Positions 20,347-31,160 of a stretch of 64,000 nucleotides of DNA are shown here, in pieces (positions within the stretch are counted from its first letter, which is position 1; each line of letters begins with the position of its first letter). The translations under genes and the position numbers were made by a program. The notes under the pieces were generated by a model, which was not told where the DNA came from, did no database searches, and saw only the letters and a program-made list of their open reading frames with translations. The stretch spans positions 31,334,001 to 31,398,000 of the forward strand of contig OX621238.1 in NCBI GenBank assembly GCA_951640165.1, read 5' to 3'. The stretch comes from Pseudoips prasinana (taxonomy: Eukaryota; Arthropoda; Insecta; Lepidoptera; Nolidae).

Positions 20347-22493
20347 CCGCCCTCCTCTCGCAGCATCATCATACCTAAAACTCTATTAAAATGTGAAACT
20401 CACCTTCCAAGCCGGTTGGTCACCGTGGAAGAATACGACCAAAACCCTCCAAAATATAAAACAAACCTATCAAAAAGATTATACATAATGACCTACAATG
20501 TCAAAACGCTCTCATCATACGAGCGTTTAATAGAACTGATTGAAGCTCTCAAAAAAATTAAATATGATATAATTGGTCTAGCAGAAACGAGACGCTTAGG
20601 GAACAAAATCGAAGAACACAAAACCTTTATTTTGTGTCATACTGGACACACACCTGGAAAGTATGGCGTAGGTTTCATTATAAAAACCCATCTCAAAAAC
20701 AATATAGAAAGTTACCAAGGTCTCTCTGAGAGAGTAGCAATACTAAACCTGAAATTTGAAAATGCACGCTTATCCATCATACAAGTATATGCCCCTACAT
20801 CAACAGCTAATGACTCCGAAATTGAAAACTTTTACACAACAATAAACAAGGCAATAGAATTGGCATATAAGGATTACATACTGATGGGCGACTTAAATGC
20901 GAAAATTGGGATACCCAAACAAGAGGACCGTCTTATCATGAAAACACATGGGTACGGAGTTCGAAACGAGAGAGGACAAAGATTAATAGATTTCGCCACT
21001 GAAAACAGGTTGTCAATTTTAAATACCTTCTTCAAAAAGAAACATAAAAATAAATGGACCTGGCAATCACCGGATGGGACATACAAGAATGAAATAGATT
21101 ATATATTATCAAATAGACCTCTTATGTTTCAAAACGTAGAAGTATTGAATATTAACTACCCCTCGGACCATAGACCAGTTAGAGCTACAATAACATACGA
21201 TACAAAAACAAATAAAAGCAGAACACGGTATACTAATCCTCAAAGTTCCGCACTAAAAAGCGAAAATGAAATATTAAAGTTCCAAGAATACCTAAACTCC
21301 CACATAATGAAAGATCAGATGTTCCTACAGGATATTACTTCAGTCCAAAATTACTACAACAAATTAATAAAACTTATCACTACAAGTTTACAATATGCAC
21401 GAGACGTACCTAACACAAATAAAAAACACAAAATACTGTCAGAACGCACACTAAAACTTTTGGCGAGAAGACAGGATCTGCAAAAAAGGGGAAACAAAAC
21501 TAGAGCTATAAGAAATGAAATCTCAGCACTTTATAAGCTTGTTAGCAAATATATCAAAAAGTACTACAGTTACTATAGATACAACACAATAGAAAAACAC
21601 TTAAGTCTCACTGGAAGCACCAAAAAGGCATATAAAGAACTGAAACCAGACAAAGCTTGGATCGACAACCTAAAACGGGGCGAATTAACCAAAAACAGCC
21701 GCAGTGACGTCATCAGTATAGCAACCGAGTTCTACCGTCAATTATACAGCGCAAAGGACCAAAAATACACAAGAAATGAAAGCCTAGTTATCACCACGGA
21801 GAGCAGCAAAGGTAATAGGGCAAATATTGAAGAAAACGAAGTCATCGGGGCATTGAAAAATTTAAAAGCAGACAAAAGCCCAGGTTCGGATAATATAACA
21901 AACGAAACTTTAAAAATAGCTGCCCCCATACTAGCCACACCCCTTACTAAACTATTTAATTCCGTCCTTGAAACTGGGGAGACGCCCACCCAATGGTCCG
22001 AATCGAACATCATTTTGTTATATAAAAAAGGAGACCCAAAAGACATAGGAAATTACAGACCAATAAGCCTACTACCTAGCACATATAAGTTATTTTCCAC
22101 TATCCTTACCAAAAGAGTAAGCTCTACGATAGAAAAAAGTCAACCTATAGAGCAGGCAGGATTCAGGAAAGGTTTTTCGACGATCGACCATATCCACACA
22201 GTAGAACTTCTTATCGAGAAATACCATGAGAGAAACCGGCCGCTCTACTTGGTTTTTATAGACTACAAAAAAGCATTTGACTCAGTGTCACATAACTACA
22301 TCTGGGAAACTCTATCATCACAGAATGTGGAACAAGAATATATCCAAGTAATACAAAGCATATACAACAACAATAAAAGCAGAGTTAAACTTGAAACAGC
22401 TGGCCCCTGGTTTCCCGTAAATAGAGGAGTAAGACAGGGTGACCCTCTGTCACCTTTGCTATTTATAGCCACATTAGAGTCAATAATAAGCTG
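20341..22493 (+). CDS. ORF2: AP endonuclease + RT, cut before FADD
   Basis: Open in the ORF1 frame directly after its TAG; the first ATG is at 20488 (MTYNVKTLSS). The endonuclease domain shows TYNVKTLSS, GLAETRRLG (catalytic Glu), IQVYAPTS, LMGDLNAKIG (catalytic Asp-Asn) and NYPSDHRPV (catalytic Asp-His). The RT domain shows DKSPGSDNITNE, NYRPISLLPSTYKLF, AGFRKGFSTIDHIHTV, VFIDYKKAFDSVSH (catalytic Asp) and NRGVRQGDPLSPLLF. It ends at ATLESIIS, just before the YADD/FADD box, where a 622-bp inverted repeat arm starts. The protein would nick DNA and reverse-transcribe element RNA. The reading frame is undamaged up to the break, so truncation is structural rather than by decay. RTE/L1-like assignment is from motif order. 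Confidence 0.85.
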
Positions 22494-23115
22494 GACTGCG
22501 GCCGCCAACGGGAATTTTGCCACAAGGGATGAAAAGTTCCATCCCCTGTAGCACCGTCTCCGTGATGCAGTCAGCACATGTGTCAGGATCTTCGGTAGAA
22601 AGGCAGAGCCGCTTCCAAGGATAGGACATCCCAATGGGTCGATTTAACTACGATACTTTTATCCCATGGTATTCGGCCCACGCATTCGGCCGACTTTTCC
22701 ACTGGTGATCCTACTCCGTGTAGTGTGGACCGCGGCCCAGAGGCAAGTTGCCCTTATGCCATGTTCTTCATTGTTTGTGATACCGTTGTAAGTCTTGATC
22801 GCAATCACAAGTTGCGAAGTAACTCATGTAGATGTCATATACTTTATAGTGACAAGATTTCAGGTCCGTTTACAAACAAATCTGTGATGCCACCAACAGC
22901 CCACACCCAACGGACATTCGCATATTGTTTTGATGACACGAAATTCTTATCACGGCATGAATAGCTTCTTCGTGTAAAAATAAACTAGTCCGTGTTCTCA
23001 AAATGACTCAAAAATATCTTATGAAACCGCCTCTCAATCAAAACACAGGTGTTGGCACCTAAGAGAAGGCAAAAACTCGAAATAAAAATGTCGACCCTAT
23101 TGCGTAATAATAAGG
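22494..23115 (+). repeat. 622-bp inverted repeat, left arm
   Basis: Every base I compared is the exact reverse complement of 25366-25987 (coordinates sum to 48481). The first 140 bp or so are antisense to the Jockey/Kendo-like ORF that continues past the right arm; the rest is the flank of that insertion. The 79-codon ORF in it appears identically on the minus strand of the right arm, but has no recognised family. Confidence 0.95.
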
Positions 23116-23190
23116 CTAATATTAAAGCTGGACTGGAAAAAATGCGGAGTTAAAATAAAAAATAGATATTTAAGCCACCTACGCTGTATG

Positions 23191-24781
23191 TGACCTCTAA
23201 CTCTGCTGATGCGCAAGTTAGAGGTCATAGGAATTAGAGGCATACAACTTGAACTCTTCAAAAATTATTTAAGTAATAGAACACAAAGCGTAAAAATTGA
23301 TAACATTATTAGCTCTAAATTAAACGTTAAATTTGGCGTTCCGCAAGGGTCAGTCTTGGGCCCTACGTTATTTTTGATTTATGTTAACGATCTGTGTGAT
23401 ATTGACATACCTGACGCAAAAATCATTACTTTCGCTGATGATACTGTAGTCTTATTCCAGCAGAAAACATGGGCAAATGTAAAAATGTCGGCGGAACAGG
23501 GACTCCAGCAAGTTTTTAAATGGCTTGACTGTAATCTATTAACTGTTAACCTTAAGAAAACTAAATATATGACATTCAGTATAAAAAATAATTTACAACC
23601 TCCCTCTAATTTTAATTTAAAACCTCATTCTTACAGTTGTTTGGGCACAGGAAACTGTGATTGTTCTTTTTTGTTACCAACTAGTTATATTAAATATCTC
23701 GGCATTGATATCGATGAAAATCTAAATTGGAAACAACATATCAATAATCTGAAAAATCGAATACGTAAACTCATACCAATTTTTAAAAGGATTAGAAACT
23801 TAAAAGATAAAGTTACGAACAAAACTGTATATTATACACTATGTCGTTCTATAGTTACCTATGGTATATCTGCTTGGGGTGGCGCTAGAAAAAGTACTGT
23901 CATAAAATTAGAAAGAGCACACAGATGTATTTTAAAAGTAATTAATCTTAAAAAATTTAGGTACCCAACTACTTTGTTATACAAAGAGTTTGGAGTACTA
24001 AACATTCGTCAAGTCTTCATTCAAAACATCGTTTTGAGGCAACATTCCTGTCAAATCCAAATTAATAAATCAGCTAGAAGGGCGCATGAAGTATACGATG
24101 TCCCAGCATGTAAGACTACTTTTGCACAATGTTTCTCGTACTTCTTAGCGCCCTTTCTATATAATCGTATCAGCAAAATCAAACCTATAAAGCAAATGAT
24201 GAGATTTGTATGCAAGAGGGCGCTTGAAGAGTTTCTTAAAGATTTAGATTATGATCGGACCGAAAAGTTTATACAAATATACAGTTAATATAATGTTATT
24301 TATCTTTTTAATTTATATTATGTATAAATATGTACTATATATACGTTAGTATAATTATTATTCACTATATAATACTATACATATATACTTATTATTATTA
24401 TATATATAATGCGGTATATTTTTCATATCACATAGCTAATATTATATACCCTAAAAAAAAAAAAAAAAAAAACAAAACATATCTCATTCTAAGTACCTAT
24501 ATTAAGTAACTAATTATAAAATGAAATGTAAATTGTAAGAATTCTCTGACTTTTTTACTTATACTAGTTGTTTACTTAAAACTTGTAATTCCTTATCAGT
24601 ATTTTTTATGCACAACTAAAAAGGCCTATCAAATTAATATGCGTCTTATATTCACCACGTTAAGATTGATATCTCAAGCGAGAACCTTACCTTGCCGTAA
24701 CACAGTCTTGTTGACTAGCACGGGAGGTAATGTACTTCATTGTGTATACCGTCAATTGGAGATTATAATATATAATTATTG

Positions 24782-24828
<47 letters not shown>
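23191..24828 (+). mobile_element. Young 5'-truncated non-LTR insertion with A45 tail
   Basis: Flanked by TGTATG at 23185-23190 and 24829-24834, a plausible short target-site duplication. It ends with 45 consecutive A residues. The 5' edge carries a 12-bp inverted microduplication (TGACCTCTAACT at 23191 and its complement at 23216-23227). The element lies inside the spacer of the 622-bp inverted repeat, so it inserted after or independently of that rearrangement. Confidence 0.7.
23209..24288 (+). CDS. Non-LTR RT fragment, reading frame intact
   Basis: An open frame of about 359 residues encodes the RT palm from KLEVIGIRGIQLELFKNYLS onward, FGVPQGSVLGPTLFLIYVND, the catalytic ITFADDTVVLFQ box, the YLGIDIDENLNWKQH segment and a C-terminal domain ending KFIQIYS-stop. 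The upstream endonuclease and RT N-terminus are missing because the insertion is 5'-truncated. The listed start is simply the first codon of the open frame, not a functional start. The absence of stops and the long pure A tail (24784-24828) both indicate recent insertion. It belongs to the CR1/Jockey-like group by the SVLGP and LGIxxD boxes. Confidence 0.85.
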   Translation: MRKLEVIGIRGIQLELFKNYLSNRTQSVKIDNIISSKLNVKFGVPQGSVLGPTLFLIYVNDLCDIDIPDAKIITFADDTVVLFQQKTWANVKMSAEQGLQQVFKWLDCNLLTVNLKKTKYMTFSIKNNLQPPSNFNLKPHSYSCLGTGNCDCSFLLPTSYIKYLGIDIDENLNWKQHINNLKNRIRKLIPIFKRIRNLKDKVTNKTVYYTLCRSIVTYGISAWGGARKSTVIKLERAHRCILKVINLKKFRYPTTLLYKEFGVLNIRQVFIQNIVLRQHSCQIQINKSARRAHEVYDVPACKTTFAQCFSYFLAPFLYNRISKIKPIKQMMRFVCKRALEEFLKDLDYDRTEKFIQIYS

Positions 24829-24830
<2 letters not shown>

Positions 24831-24877
24831 TATGCTGTCGAATAATTATAATTATTAATAATTTTACATAGATACAA

Positions 24878-25043
24878 ATCCGGTATCCTAGACGATTCGT
24901 TGCGGGATACAAGACAGTTAAATCGATTCCCCGGGACATGCCTGAGCCTCACCACTCAGTGTAATTTCATTGTGTGCCACTGTTGATCCTGGCTTACAGG
25001 AGTTGCAGTGGTGGGTAAGAGGGAGGGACTATCCGGTATCCTA
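24878..25043. repeat. 13-bp direct repeats flanking 140 bp
   Basis: ATCCGGTATCCTA occurs at 24878-24890 and again at 25031-25043. The 140 bp between could be a small insertion with target-site duplication. It contains no recognised SINE head or poly(A). Confidence 0.55.
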
Positions 25044-25365
25044 ACATAACATTGACTATTAACTACTAATAATATCACATTAAAATATCATCAACGTAAA
25101 ATCTATGAATAAATAATCCATACGCGTCGATTTTAATAAAACCCCTTATAACTTGCAAACTGACTTCCAATAACATTGAAGCCGTTTGCAAATCATTAAT
25201 GGACCAACTTTGGCACCATCACGCCTTAAAGCGCACCTGAGGCGTATTAATTTAAACCTCGAGGATAAATTTTGATAAATTTGATCACTTTCTCAAATAG
25301 CAATTGAATTGGTGTCCAATTGATTGATTGCTTTACCCCTACTTTTTGCAACAAAGAAAATTTTA

Positions 25366-25987
25366 CCTTATTATTACGCAATAGGGTCGACATTTTTATT
25401 TCGAGTTTTTGCCTTCTCTTAGGTGCCAACACCTGTGTTTTGATTGAGAGGCGGTTTCATAAGATATTTTTGAGTCATTTTGAGAACACGGACTAGTTTA
25501 TTTTTACACGAAGAAGCTATTCATGCCGTGATAAGAATTTCGTGTCATCAAAACAATATGCGAATGTCCGTTGGGTGTGGGCTGTTGGTGGCATCACAGA
25601 TTTGTTTGTAAACGGACCTGAAATCTTGTCACTATAAAGTATATGACATCTACATGAGTTACTTCGCAACTTGTGATTGCGATCAAGACTTACAACGGTA
25701 TCACAAACAATGAAGAACATGGCATAAGGGCAACTTGCCTCTGGGCCGCGGTCCACACTACACGGAGTAGGATCACCAGTGGAAAAGTCGGCCGAATGCG
25801 TGGGCCGAATACCATGGGATAAAAGTATCGTAGTTAAATCGACCCATTGGGATGTCCTATCCTTGGAAGCGGCTCTGCCTTTCTACCGAAGATCCTGACA
25901 CATGTGCTGACTGCATCACGGAGACGGTGCTACAGGGGATGGAACTTTTCATCCCTTGTGGCAAAATTCCCGTTGGCGGCCGCAGTC
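25366..25987 (-). repeat. 622-bp inverted repeat, right arm
   Basis: Partner of 22494-23115. The Kendo-like reading frame crosses the arm's outer edge (25987) without a break, so this arm looks like the original locus and the left arm the copy. The inner edge at 25366 diverges after CCTTATTATTACGC. Confidence 0.95.
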
Positions 25988-28050
25988 GCCCCTGGTTCAA
26001 CAAAGCCAGTAGGGATGCCGCGCGCCACAAGCAGTCTGCATGTCTGGTGTGGGATAAGGCCCGGAAAAATCAAGATCCGGAAGTCAAGGTGGAGAAGCGG
26101 AAGTTCAATGCCGCTTCTAGGTCCAACAAGAGAGTTATTGCCGACGCCAAGGCAGAACATGTTGCCAGAGTTGGCGAGCGACTAGGTAAGTATCCCTCCG
26201 GGAGTCGCGCTTTCTGGGCGCTCGCCAAAGCTGCTCAACGCAACTTCTGCCAGTCCAATCTCCCACCACTGCACAAGCAAGATGGCAGTCTGGCCCATAG
26301 TGCTAAGGAGAAGGCAGATCTTCTTTGCCAAACTTTTGCCTCAAACTCGACTTTGGACGATGCGGGTGCCATACCTCCTTCCATCGCACGGTGTGATTGC
26401 TCTCTGCCCGAAATCCGCATAACGCAACGTGCGGTTAGGCGGGAGCTTAAACTCCTAGACGTCCATAAGTCGAGCGGGCCGGACGGCATCCCTTCAGTGG
26501 TGCTAAAGACGTGCGCCCCTGAGTTGACCCCGGTTTTAACGCACCATTACCGTCTCTCTTACAGCGCTAAAAGGGTTCCATCTTCGTGGAAGGTAGCCAA
26601 CGTCCACCCTATTCCCAAAAAGGGTGACCGGTCGGACCCTACGAACTACAGGCCTATAGCGGTAACATCCTTGCTATCCAAGGTCATGGAGAGAGTCATC
26701 AACTCTAAGCTCCTACAATACCTAGAGAAACACCAGCTGATAAGCAATCGTCAGTATGGCTTCCGTCACGGTCGTTCAGCTGGTGATCTTCTAGTGTATT
26801 TTACACATCGTTGGGCACAAACCTTGGAAAGCAAGGGTGAGGCTCTAGCCTGTAGTCTTGACATCGCCAAGGCATTCGATAGGGTCTGGCATAAGGCTCT
26901 TCTATCGAATATGGAATCCCCGAGGGACTCTGCAGTTGGATCACCTGCTTTTTGGACGGTCGGAGCATTAAAGTCGTAGCAGACGGTTCTTGCTCCGACA
27001 CCAAAACCATTAACGCTGGCGTACCACAAGGCTCGGTGCTCTCCCCTACGCTATTCATTCTGCATATCAATGACATGTTATCTATAGAAAGCATGCATTG
27101 CTATGCGGATGACAGCACGGGTGATGCGCAGTATAGCGGCCACCAGAATGTCTCTCGCAGCTCGGTACAAGAGAAACGGTTGCAACTTGTGTCTGAAGTC
27201 GAGGGTTCTCTCGGGCGGGCCTATGAATGGGGTGTAGAGAACCTAGTCCAGTTTAACCCCAATAAGACACAAGTGTGCGCGTTCACTGCTAAGAAGGACC
27301 CATTTGTCGTACCGCCCCGATTCCAAGGGGTTGATCTCCGTGTATCCGAGAGTATTGGGATCCTCGGAATCGAAATTTCGAGCACCTGCCAATTTAGGGG
27401 TCATTTGGAGGACAAAGCCAAACTGGCAAGTAAGAAGTTGGGCGTCCTGAATAGAGCTAGGCGGTACTTCACTCCAAGACAGCGGCTTGCGCTATATAAA
27501 GCACAAGTCCGCCCGCACATGGAGTATTGCTCACATATCTGGGCAGGAGCCCCTAAATACCAGCTCGACCCACTCGACTCCCTCCAAAGGCGTGCTATTA
27601 GAATCGTTGGGGATTCCAATCTTACGGACAGATTGGAGTCGCTAGAGCAGCGGAGAGACTTCGGATCTTTCTGCGTGTTCTACCGTCTCTTTCACGGGGA
27701 ATGCTCTGAGAAACTGTTTGAGCTGGTGCCACCGTCCCCTTTTTATCATCGGACCACGCACACTCGCAGTAAGGTTCATCCGTATCACCTGGAAGCGATC
27801 TCGTCAAGCACGGTTCGCTTTCAGCGTTCATACATCCCACGTACGTGCCGGCTATGGAATGAATTACCTGCTGCGGTGTTTCCCCAGCGCTACGACATGT
27901 CCTTCTTCAAACGAGGTTTAAAAAGAGTACTAATATCACGGTAGGCAGCGGTTTGCTGTGCCCCCTGGCACTGCGAATGTCCATGAGCAGCGGTTACCAC
28001 TTACCATCAGGTGGGCCGCTAGCTCGTCTGCTTACTAAGGCAATAAAAAA
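25846..28050 (+). mobile_element. Jockey/Kendo-like non-LTR element, 5'-truncated
   Basis: Starts near 25846, where coding similarity begins, and ends after CACTTACCATCAGGTGGGCC, CTCGTCTGCTTACTAAGG and AATAAAAA. The 3' UTR phrase TTACCATCAGGTG is shared with the fragments at 30620-30885 and 54175-54470. Confidence 0.75.
25852..27944 (+). pseudogene. Jockey/Kendo-like ORF2 (RT), one frameshift
   Basis: Frame one (25852-26979) covers the linker after the endonuclease (YPWKRLCLSTEDPDTCADC, GRSRPWFNKASRDAAR) and the RT N-terminus: KSSGPDGIPSVVLKTC, NYRPIAVTSLLSKVME, QYGFRHGRSAGDLLVY and SLDIAKAFDRVWHKAL (catalytic Asp). Near 26905 about ten bases appear to be missing, and the protein continues in the next frame (to 27944) with YGIPEGLCSWITCFLDG, INAGVPQGSVLSPTLF, the catalytic MHCYADDSTGD and a tail ending FFKRGLKRVLIS. 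It lacks the endonuclease domain, so the insertion is 5'-truncated. One indel and no other stops mean it is fairly young but inactive. Confidence 0.85.
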
Positions 28051-28089
28051 AAATATATATATATATTTGAATAAAATGAAAATAGTAGT

Positions 28090-28404
28090 ATCGTAGGTTC
28101 TGCACATTAAAACTCCGAAATATTTTCCACACACAATATTTAATCGAACAGAGTATCGTTCTCATCTACCGTCGTACAAAGAATGCCTCTTTAATAATTC
28201 TCCTACTCTATTTATATTTTTATCCGTGACAACCATTTGAAAGTCTAATATCGATTAATAATAGTTTTAAGATGTATAATTATCATAGTTATTAATAAAA
28301 TGATAATCACTAATTAAATAAATAATCACAATGTAAATATATTATTATAACATAACAGCTACGTCATAACCGTTGCGCGGCTATTGAGTACTTGATAACA
28401 ATAT
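28090..28404 (+). repeat. Dispersed about 310-bp repeat, copy 1
   Basis: Begins TCGTAGGTTCTGCACATTAA and ends GCGGCTATTGAGTACTTGAT. It matches 38004-38313 along its length with scattered changes. Direct orientation; no coding capacity or recognised family. Confidence 0.8.
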
Positions 28405-28569
28405 ATTCCTATTATATGATTACTTTAATCATTTAAGAAAATAAACATTATAGAAAGCAATATTATAGCTTTCCAATGTACGAAAAGTGGATCTAGCGCT
28501 CGGTGGCCGCTGCCGCTGCCACTGTTCTAGCCTCACCTCACCCATTTCTGTCACTAAGTCACTAAAATC

Positions 28570-28680
28570 CTAATGGTTCAATTTAACTACGATACTTTCA
28601 TCCCATGCTATTCTGGCCCACGCATTCGGTCCACTTTTCCACTGGTGTTCCTACTCCGTGTGATGAGGGCCGTTGGCCCC
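28570..28680 (+). repeat. Third copy of part of the inverted-repeat arm
   Basis: TTTAACTACGATACTTTCAT through CTACTCCGTGTGATGAGGGC is about 85-90% similar to 22640-22735. It shows that the non-Kendo part of the arm is itself a dispersed repeat whose edge coincides with the Kendo insertion point. Confidence 0.75.
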
Positions 28681-28799
28681 TAACCGAAGAATACGAGAAA
28701 ACAAAACTTCCCGACTTTATGTACAGCACACATAAGTTAAGTTTATTCTTAAAATAAATGTTTTTTTTTCTAGATTTCTCTATTTTATCACTTGGCCGA

Positions 28800-28945
28800 T
28801 GTACAGACGCCGGCACATCCAGCTACCCCAATCTGTCAAATTTCTTTTATAGATTTTCAACTGTATCACATAAGCATAAGGTTCACTTTCAATTGGGGAA
28901 ATCTGACAGATTGGGGCAGTTTGATGTGCCAGAATGCAGTGGTCA
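28800..28945. mobile_element. Small MITE-like element with inverted termini
   Basis: CGGCACATCCAGCTACCCCA (about 28812) pairs with TGGGGCAGTTTGATGTGCC (about 28915); the 33-bp arms differ at a few sites. One arm plus flank recurs inverted at 46871-46937, indicating a family. Confidence 0.65.
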
Positions 28946-28999
28946 CACATCCACTGCCAATTCGATAAGTAAGTACCATGCTCCTTGCTAGTCATTCCA

Positions 29000-29248
29000 T
29001 TTTTATTTTATTTATGTTGATGGTACATTAGTATTCTCTTCCACAACGGTTGACAAATGGTATTTATGTGAACGATTCAGGATTATTTCGTATCAGACTT
29101 GTTTTACTTCCACAACATTTCTTGGCAAAACAAAATGTTGATATATTACACCCTCTTCTTCATTTTATCTCGTTACATGAATAAATAACAACCACATATA
29201 TCTTCCCATAAACAATTACTTACCTTTAGATACTAAAATATATATTAC
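29000..29248. other. Non-coding stretch, nothing recognised
   Basis: AT-rich DNA between a MITE and a Helitron-like relic; no feature seen. Confidence 0.4.
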
Positions 29249-29249
29249 T

Positions 29250-29560
29250 AGCAGTGCCCCGCGGTTTTACCGGCGTTAAACTTTATAAATTCCAGCTCCT
29301 ACCCCGTAGGTGATCGCGTGCTAATATGTAGCCTATAGATTGACCCGACCTCTTAGTATTATTCATGCACAATTTTAAGTAAATCCATGTAGTACTTTTT
29401 GAGTTTAGCCCGGACATACAAACAGACAAAAATTCTAAAAACTATATGTTTGGCTTCAATATCGATAGTAGATCACGCCCCAATTATCCTTTTTGAAAAA
29501 ATACTCAATGTACAGTTTTGAATTTCCTACGATTTTATTATATGTATGTATAGATAGATT
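29250..29560 (-). mobile_element. Helitron-like relic, AATCGTAGGAAA subfamily (minus)
   Basis: The reverse complement ends ACGCCGGTAAAACCGCGGGG, then CACTGCTAGT, and begins near AAATCGTAGGAAATTCAAAA. The same layout occurs on the plus strand at 31161-31480 and 35165-35447. Confidence 0.7.
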
Positions 29561-29599
29561 TAAGTAAACAATTTTTATGCTATTTTGGAATATCAATGC

Positions 29600-30050
29600 G
29601 AGGTCGCATTAGAAATGCCAAAATCCGCACTTGAACTAAAGTAATTGACATAGGCCGAAGAATTGCCAAACTGAAGTGAGAATGGGCTGTACCAGAGCAG
29701 CATACCCGCGTTACCGGAGCTCCCCCATCAGGCGCCAAGAGAAGTCCACGGCAGGTAGGTTTAGTCGGTGCAAGTCCGACATACCCACCCGCAGAAACTT
29801 TTTGCGGGTGGCATGCGAAGGTATTCCCCTGCCTTATCAAAAAGAGGGCTCGTAGAACTGACGGCTGCTGAGGCAGTAAGACCCTCAAGTAGTGACCACG
29901 AAACGGAAGACGCAGTGTAGACAAGCTCCTAACAAGGAAGACCGACGACCTTACCAGTGTCGCAAAATGCAGGCAGGGCAAGACCGACCATAGCAGAGAT
30001 CCTTGGGAGATCTTTCTTCACCAGTGGACGTCTTTCGGTAATTCGATGAT
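29600..30050 (+). pseudogene. RTE-type ORF2 C-terminus and 3' tail, decayed
   Basis: IGRRIAKLK-stop-EWA (near 29650) matches the RTE motif R-I-A-K-L-K-W-x-W-A-G-H, with the Trp codon turned into TGA. The tail AGGAAGACCGACGACCTTAC and CACCAGTGGACGTCTTTCGG is the usual lepidopteran RTE 3' end. The middle (29720-29880), with CCCGCAGAAACTTTTTGCGGG, is another repeat piece of unknown type. Confidence 0.6.
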
Positions 30051-30059
30051 AGAACTAAA

Positions 30060-30615
30060 AAAAATAAGCAAAACTTGTAAAAAAAAAATTGAGGTATATT
30101 ATATTTGAGTTATACGAGTTATACATAATATTATGTCAGACACAATGTCAGATGTCTGTATCAAGGAATTTCTCAGTTTGACCAGCGAAACACAATTTCA
30201 GATAATGTATTTAAAACTCATTCAACACTAATAAACGTTAAGTTCAATCGTTTTATACAAAACCCTAACTAAAACATTGTTCAAGTAAATTATTTCAGAC
30301 CCAACAAGAATGACTCAACATTGTTCTAGATAAGTATAAAACTAATAAATTAGTTTCAACATTTTGCTGGAACTCCATTTAAAACCTTGATTGTTTGTTG
30401 GGTACTGATAAACAATTCAATTAGGTTTTGAATAAATACCAGTGCGATAACAGCTATTTAACGTTATTAATAAAATTCTAAACAAAAGGCTGAAACTTGA
30501 ATATTTATAATTGAAGGGAGGTAGGTATTCTGTTTGTGGTCGCATTAAGTAAATCACAGTTTGATAAAAAGAGAGTTTCTATTCAGAAGTAATTAACTTT
30601 AATATGAAGTAAGAA
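30060..30615. other. Non-coding stretch, nothing recognised
   Basis: AT-rich; no ORF, repeat or RNA was recognised. Confidence 0.4.
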
Positions 30616-30619
30616 AGGT

Positions 30620-30884
30620 AAGGCACAGCGTTCATTCGCTCAAAGAGCAGCTCGACTGGGGAAGTACCTCCACCTTACAGAAGGCATTTCTTAATAATAA
30701 CATAATTATAATTTATATGTTGTGTTTCCGAGTGTAAGTAAGGTCGCCAGAGCTCATTCGGGTGGGGGGAAGGGTCAGCAACACTTGTTTGCAGCTTTTA
30801 AAGGCCGGCAACGCACCCGCGACTCCTTGGTGTTGCGAGTGTCCATGGGCGGCGGTGATCACTTACCATCAGGTGAACGCTCGA
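30620..30884 (+). repeat. SINE-like/Jockey-tail repeat, copy 1
   Basis: Contains ACAGCGTTCATTCGCTCAAA, GGGAAGTACCTCCACCTTAC, AGGCCGGCAACGCACCCGCG and TTACCATCAGGTG. It matches 54175-54470 in order and orientation. The end is shared with the 3' UTR of the Jockey/Kendo-like element at 27950-28050. Confidence 0.75.
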
Positions 30885-30934
30885 GACGGGACCAAAAAGT
30901 ACGAATGGACCAATTCGTACTTTTTGGTCCCGTC
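30885..30934. repeat. Perfect 22-bp hairpin, 6-nt loop
   Basis: GACGGGACCAAAAAGTACGA at 30885 and the next two bases are exactly inverted at 30913-30934, around GGACCA. It directly follows the SINE-like repeat. Confidence 0.9.
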
Positions 30935-31160
30935 TGGTCAAACCATTGATCTAGACGACAAGTTAAACGGGGAATGATAAACGATCGGCCTAGTGGTTGT
31001 GGACTAATTTTACCATCTGGCGACGACGTATACACTCTTATTAATCTTATCGACAGTTTACGGGCCGGTGAGGTAATGGGCCGAGAACGACCTTCAATTA
31101 ATAACGTTATAACTGAAATATGATTACAAAGATTAACATGACAAATAGCATAACTTTCAC

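Noticed and set aside
22725..22964. 79-codon ORF identical on both inverted-repeat arms
   Set aside because: Duplication explains the identity; no domain, splice site or coding signal is seen.
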